A DNA stretch of 11,946 nt from Pavlovales sp. CCMP2436 (Eukaryota > Haptophyta > Pavlovophyceae > Pavlovales). Below the pieces are notes generated by a model that was given only the letters and a program-made list of their open reading frames with translations, did no database searches and was not told where the DNA came from. The stretch spans positions 151,132 through 163,077 of the forward strand of contig MU631507.1 of NCBI GenBank assembly GCA_026770615.1, given 5' to 3'. The translations under genes were made by a program, and so were the position numbers. Positions 8,965 to 11,946 of the stretch are shown in pieces; positions within the stretch are counted from its first letter, which is position 1, and the number at the start of each line of letters is the position of its first letter.

Positions 8965-10850
8965 ACACACACGCACACGCACACCAGGCGGGGCAGCAGA
9001 AGATGTCTAAGTCCGACGCGGACTCCGCCATCTTCATGGAGGACTCTGCCGCGGATGTGGAGCGCAAGCTCATGCAGGCGCACTGCCCGCGCGAGCCGCC
9101 CGTGATGACCGCCGAGGAAGCCGCCGCCGCCGCCATCGCCGCCGCCGCTGCCGAGGCTGACCCCATGCACCTGGTGAAAGACGCGCTGCAAAACCCCTGC
9201 CTCGACTACGTGAAGCACATCATCATGAGCCGGCCCGGCGCCACATTCAGCGCGGGCGGGAGGACGTTCACCGACGCGGCGGACGTGCGCTCGGCCTTCG
9301 TCGCGGGCGACCTCTCGGAGCAGCAGCTCAAGCGCGCGCTCGTCGAGGTGCGCGCCAAGCCCCTCCCCCCTCTCTCACCCCCCCGAATCCTCGTGCCCCG
9401 CCGCCTTGCCTGTGGCTAGATCGCACGAGTGTCTGCCCCCCTCGCACCTCGCCCTAATCGCCCGCACCCCGATCGCCCGCACCCCCGCCCGCCCGCCCGC
9501 TCCGCCGCCGCGCAGGCGGTGAACGAGGTGCTTCAGCCGGTGCGCGACCACTTCGAGCACGACCCCGCGGCGAGGGAGCTCCTCGCGCAGGTGCGCGAGT
9601 TCTCAAAGGAACCCGCGCCCCCCTCGCTCAGGCGGCTTGAACTGCTCGGCGCGGCGGACAAGGCGTGCATCGTCTGCGCGCCCGTGATCACGGGGCACGT
9701 GACCCTCTCCGCCGTCTTCAGCACGGCGCGCCGGCTGCAGGCCGCGCCGGCCGGCTGCCTGCCCGTGCTGTGGGTGCGCGACTGGTCAGCCATCGCGCTT
9801 GGGTGCTACGACGGGCAGCCCAAGCCGATCAGCGCCTCCATCGGCGTACTGCTCGGCGCGCTGGAGGCGCTCTTCCCGCAGCTGATGGCGCGCACGCGCG
9901 TGCTCTGGCAGTCGGAGGCCATCCTGCGCGACCCGTCCAACTACTGGATCTCGGTTATCGACGTCGGCCGCCGCTTCTCGCTCAAGGAGCTGGTCGCGCT
10001 CGAGCCCCCGCCCGCCAACGATCAGGCCGGCTACGTGGTCAAGGTGGAGAATAGCATCCCCGCCCCCCCCCGTCCCCCCTGATTCAACCCCCCCCCCTTT
10101 AATTCACCCCCCCCTTCCCCCCCTTCACGCAACTCTCCCCCAGGTGCTGATGCACGTGGCCGACATGTTGGCCCTCTCCCCCACGCACGTCGTCTGTGAC
10201 CCCGCGGAGCGCGCGCTCTTCGAGTTCGCCGACGCCTACCGCGCGCAGCACGCCGCGGCGCTCCCCGCGACGCGCGTCGAGACGATCGCCGCGTGCACGC
10301 TGCAGCTGCGCGAACCGTCGCTTAGCGTGGCGGAGGCGGAGTGCGAGTACTCCGTGCTCGACAGCGCGGCCAACGACGCGGGCGCCAAGATGAAGAAGGC
10401 CTTCTGCGCGCTCGGCGACGCGGAGAGGAACGGGCCGCTGCGCGTTGCGCAGGAGCTCATCCGCCTGGGGGGTGCGCGCCCCCGCCCCCCCGCCCTAGCA
10501 CGCGATTACCAGCGCGCGCGCGCCCGAGTTGCGCGCGCGGCGGGTGGCGGGCGTCAGACTCTGACGCACACGCCCCACACCGCGCTCCTCCCGCGCGCGC
10601 GGTAGGCAAGCTCGCGCTCAAGCGCAAGCTGGAGGACGGCGGCGACGTGGAGTACACCGACCCGGCGCTCCTCGAGGTCGACTTTAGGGCGAGCAAGGTG
10701 CACCCCGGCGACCTCAAGCCGCCGGTCGTCGCCCTCGTCTCGGCCGCGCTCAACGCGATTCAAGCGAAGCTGAAGGAGACGCCAGAGGCCAAGAAGGCCG
10801 AGGGCGACTTGAGGACAGCGCTCAAGGCGCTGGCGAAGGTCAAGAAGTGA
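7532..10850 (+). CDS. Double-length (pseudo-dimeric) tyrosyl-tRNA synthetase, six exons
   Basis: Charges tRNA-Tyr with tyrosine, probably in the cytosol. Exons 7532-8260, 8479-8628, 8988-9347, 9516-10043, 10144-10471 and 10606-10850 join in frame (phases 0,0,0,0,1) into 779 residues; all introns are GT-AG. ATG 7532 has a good context (ACAATGG). Residues 1-95 are an Ala/Pro-rich extension. N-terminal catalytic domain: Y112, FEPSG 115-119, HIAQ (HIGH) 122-125, VFWVADW 144-150, YPLMQ 239-243, D246, Q261, KMSKS 298-302. First anticodon-binding domain: about 349-444. A second, diverged copy follows: HVTLS 474-478, VLWVRDW 497-503, SNYWISVIDVGRRF 554-567, LMHVAD 591-596, LSVAE where KMSKS should be (about 649-653), then a second anticodon domain with HPGDLK 731-736. 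Ordinary eukaryotic and archaeal TyrRS has one such unit; the trypanosomatid enzyme has two. An Ala-rich insert (334-351) separates the first catalytic and anticodon domains. The exon 4 donor (GTGGAG at 10044) is the least certain junction. Confidence 0.9.
8261..8478 (+). other. TyrRS intron 1
   Basis: This 218-base intron runs from CAG|GTGCGTGTAAAT to GTGAGGCAG|TGC in phase 0, between YPLMQ and CTDIFFLRAD. The junction falls within the conserved tyrosine-binding helix, so the correct splice is easy to judge from protein continuity. I see no repeat in it. Retention would read on to a stop at 8471-8473. Confidence 0.88.
8699..8844 (+). mobile_element. SINE-like interspersed repeat, copy A
   Basis: This segment matches the reverse complement of 11083-11220 along nearly its whole length, about 75-80% by eye, including 20 identical consecutive bases (8776-8795). 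It ends in four CATAA units (8824-8843), like the short tandem tails of non-LTR retroposons. No coding capacity is seen. The left boundary is where similarity fades and is uncertain. No target-site duplication could be identified. Confidence 0.65.
8880..8983 (+). repeat. Poly-C, (AC)n and (CT)n microsatellites in TyrRS intron 2
   Basis: A run of 31 C (8880-8910) is followed by (AC)n to about 8926, (CT)n at about 8934-8950 and more CA/CGCA repeats up to the acceptor. Homopolymers this long are often mis-assembled, so the true length is uncertain. They may replace a normal polypyrimidine tract. Confidence 0.9.
9348..9515 (+). other. TyrRS intron 3, C-rich
   Basis: This 168-base intron runs from GAG|GTGCGC to CCGCGCAG|GCG in phase 0. 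It joins LKRALVE to AVNEVLQPVRDHF, which restores a typical TyrRS anticodon-domain helix. It is C-rich with repeated CGCCCGC motifs and has no T-rich tract. Confidence 0.88.
10044..10143 (+). other. TyrRS intron 4, C-rich
   Basis: This 100-base intron has donor AAG|GTGGAG (weak) and acceptor TCCCCCAG|GTG, phase 0. It is almost all C runs. It joins QAGYVVK to VLMHVADML, matching the YPLMQCTDIFF position of the first half. Confidence 0.75.
10472..10605 (+). other. TyrRS intron 5
   Basis: This 134-base GC-rich intron runs from CTGGGGG|GTGCGC to GCGGTAG|GCAAG in phase 1, so the split codon gives Gly699 (IRLGG-KLALKRK). A run of alternating CG (about 10510-10540) could form structure. The acceptor ends in TAG rather than CAG. 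Confidence 0.82.
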
Positions 10851-11082
10851 TCAGGGTCAGATGCGTCGCGGACGGCCGTTTGTGGTTAGCGATGAGGATG
10901 GTCCATGGCTATATACATATTATTATTAGTTATAAATTAGTTTATTAAACAATAAAAGTCACAATAAATTAATATATATCCCCACTTCGGCGTAGCGCGT
11001 AGGAGCCTGCGTCGGAGCGCTAAGATCAGCTTGACTTGAACTTGAAACGTACCGCCAGTCCAAACCCCCCTGTACACTAAGA
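10851..11082 (+). other. 3' UTR and downstream region of the TyrRS gene
   Basis: GC-rich sequence just after the stop gives way to an AT-rich island at about 10912-10979 that contains the polyadenylation signals. Sequence beyond about 10980 is mixed and shows no gene. Confidence 0.6.
10951..10968 (+). terminator. Polyadenylation signals of the TyrRS gene
   Basis: Two AATAAA hexamers occur at 10951-10956 and 10963-10968, about 100-115 bases after the stop codon, in an AT-rich island. On the minus strand AATAAA is read at 10946-10941 and could serve the convergent gene at 11419-11946, although that is about 470 bases past its stop. Confidence 0.7.
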
Positions 11083-11220
11083 TGTTATGTTATGTTATGA
11101 TGCCCCTTCTACCGCCGGGTGCGCAGTCTCTGCGTCCAGGAGGCCTCGTTTGTCAGCGTCTGATCGTCACTCTGTTTCTAGCCTCAGCATCACCATGCGG
11201 TGATACTGGTGCGCCGGCAG
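11083..11220 (-). mobile_element. SINE-like interspersed repeat, copy B (inverted)
   Basis: Read on the minus strand, this is the same element as 8699-8844. It has matching blocks around the GGTGAYGCTGA start, TCAGACGCTGAC, a 20-base identical core (11121-11140), GGCGGTAGAAGGG and a (CATAA)3 tail (11099-11085). It lacks about eight bases found in copy A before the tail. Tail and body orientation agree between the copies, as expected for retroposed insertions. Confidence 0.65.
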
Positions 11221-11418
11221 AGCTCTGAGAAGCCGATTTCGTTCGAGTTTGGTTGAAGATGGGTTCCACTGTGGTGGCTCGACGGGTAGCCACGTGCAGC
11301 GACGCAGCCCTCAGTGCGCCGCATGCCAGTGAAAGTCATAGGGACGATTGCGGTGCCGAAGCATCTCCCGCAGATGCCAGTTGCGAGATGGGTAGCGGTG
11401 AGGTCGTCGGGTCAAGCG
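11221..11418. other. Intergenic stretch with no recognised feature
   Basis: It lies between repeat copy B and the stop codon of the minus-strand gene, so it is probably 3' UTR of that gene. The open frame across 11253-11498 on the plus strand overlaps the minus-strand gene and has no recognisable content. Confidence 0.5.
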
Positions 11419-11946
11419 CTATCCGAAGGCAGCACTTTGCCCGGTATCCGGGGCGTCCGGCTTCGGTGGCTTTGGCGCAGATAATGTGCTCGCCTTAGCC
11501 TTCGTGCCGGTGGCCTCGGTCTTCGGCTGCGTCTTGTGGCCGGCAACGTTGACTCCCACGTGCGGCTTCTTCTGCTCGTGCGAGTCGGTGTGCGGCAACT
11601 GGGCGGGTGGCACGGGTCGGTGTGTCGGTATCGAGCGAGATGTCGAGGATGTCGAGGATGGTGTCGAGCTTGGGGTTGGGGTTGGGGCCGGCTTCACCTG
11701 CACCTTTGCTTCGGCTGCCTGCGCTTTGGACTCCTTGGCTTCCTTGGCCGTTTTTTCCGCCTGCGCCTTAGCTTCCTTGGCCACCTTTACCGCCTGCGCC
11801 CTGGCCTCCTTGGCCACCTTAGCCGCCTGCTCCTTCGCCTTAGCCGCCTGCACCTTCCCCTCCTTGGCCGCCGCGTTCTCTGCCGCCTGTTTCTCTTTAA
11901 TCTTCGCCGTCTTCTTCTCCTTTTCCGCCTGTTCTACCTTGGCCAG
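11419..11946 (-). CDS. C-terminal 175 residues of a Lys/Ala-rich protein with 11-residue repeats, partial
   Basis: The minus-strand frame is open from the window edge (11946) to TAG at 11421-11419. It starts mid-protein with LAKVEQAEKEKKTAKIKEKQ, and the GTG at 11853 is not a credible start. A highly charged Lys/Ala/Glu helix includes three clear 11-residue units (EQAAKVAKEAR, AQAVKVAKEAK, AQAEKTAKEAK). A Pro/Thr/Ser linker (PAPTPTPSSTPSSTSSTS) and a basic, disordered tail with several KP and TG/TK motifs follow. Eleven-residue Ala/Lys/Glu repeats occur in group 3 LEA proteins and other amphipathic-helix proteins; Lys/Ala/Pro-rich tails also occur in linker-histone-like proteins. I cannot choose between these from the C-terminus alone. 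The gene is convergent with the TyrRS gene. Confidence 0.6.
   Translation of the reverse strand: MAKVEQAEKEKKTAKIKEKQAAENAAAKEGKVQAAKAKEQAAKVAKEARAQAVKVAKEAKAQAEKTAKEAKESKAQAAEAKVQVKPAPTPTPSSTPSSTSSTSRSIPTHRPVPPAQLPHTDSHEQKKPHVGVNVAGHKTQPKTEATGTKAKASTLSAPKPPKPDAPDTGQSAAFG
11734..11832 (-). repeat. 33-bp coding tandem repeat (11-residue units, three copies)
   Basis: Three consecutive 33-base units encode EQAAKVAKEAR, AQAVKVAKEAK and AQAEKTAKEAK. The flanking VQAAKAK and ESKAQAAEAK look like decayed units. An eleven-residue period favours a nearly straight or slightly right-handed amphipathic helix rather than a classical heptad coiled coil. Confidence 0.8.

Larger units (their letters stand above)
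8629..8987 (+). other. TyrRS intron 2, repeat-filled
   Basis: This 359-base intron has donor AAG|GTACGT and acceptor CACACCAG|GCG, phase 0, between HHMLYGLK and AGQQKMSKS. It contains a SINE-like element (8699-8844) followed by poly-C, (CA)n and (CT)n tracts. Confidence 0.9.

Noticed and set aside
8753..9218. Minus-strand frames across TyrRS intron 2 and exon 3
   Set aside because: They translate poly-C/(CA)n into Gly and Cys-Val repeats and run antisense to a conserved exon.
11253..11498. Plus-strand 81-codon open frame
   Set aside because: It overlaps the end of the minus-strand 11-mer-repeat gene, lacks family features and does not begin with an ATG in good context.
11670..11687. Telomere-like (TTGGGG)3
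   Set aside because: It lies inside the coding frame of the minus-strand gene, where it encodes the Pro-Thr repeat, and only three units exist.
1..11946. tRNA or rRNA genes
   Set aside because: No cloverleaf or rRNA core was found by eye. The only 5S-like stretch lies inside the short interspersed repeat and is too diverged to be a 5S gene.

Overview
The window is nuclear DNA from a GC-rich microbial eukaryote. It has four protein genes interrupted by GT-AG spliceosomal introns, AATAAA polyadenylation signals, long (CA)n and poly-C microsatellites, and no bacterial operon structure. Very GC-rich coding sequence, donors of the form GTGCGY or GTACGT, and C-rich intron ends suggest a unicellular alga, perhaps a haptophyte. 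That lineage guess is weak, because nothing here is lineage-diagnostic.

Layout. (1) 95-5355, plus strand: the 3' three exons of a very large, Ala/Glu/Arg-rich coiled-coil protein whose 5' end lies outside the window. Its introns are an AT-rich microsatellite (179-431) and a (CA)n block (3074-3212). (2) 5479-6978, minus strand: a single-exon 499-residue coiled-coil protein, convergent with gene 1 across a short AT-rich gap. (3) 6979-7531: a divergent promoter region that carries a decayed extra copy of the start of the next gene. (4) 7532-10850, plus strand: a six-exon gene for a 779-residue, double-length tyrosyl-tRNA synthetase. (5) 10851-11418: an AT-rich 3' end region and a short interspersed repeat. 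(6) 11419-11946, minus strand: the 3' end of a Lys/Ala-rich protein with 11-residue repeats, convergent with the synthetase gene.

The best result is the synthetase. Its N-terminal half keeps the ATP- and tyrosine-binding motifs but has lost the HPxDLK anticodon motif. Its C-terminal half has lost HIGH, KMSKS and most tyrosine-binding residues but keeps HPGDLK. This is the one-active-site, one-anticodon-site pseudo-dimer layout described for the trypanosomatid (Leishmania major) enzyme, here in a genome that does not look trypanosomatid.

The second notable item is a pair of related SINE-like repeats with a (CATAA)n tail. One lies in intron 2 of the synthetase gene and the other lies inverted just downstream of it. 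A stretch inside them resembles the internal promoter of 5S rRNA genes. The genes do not form a shared pathway. The two coiled-coil genes and the 11-mer-repeat gene have no function I can recognise.
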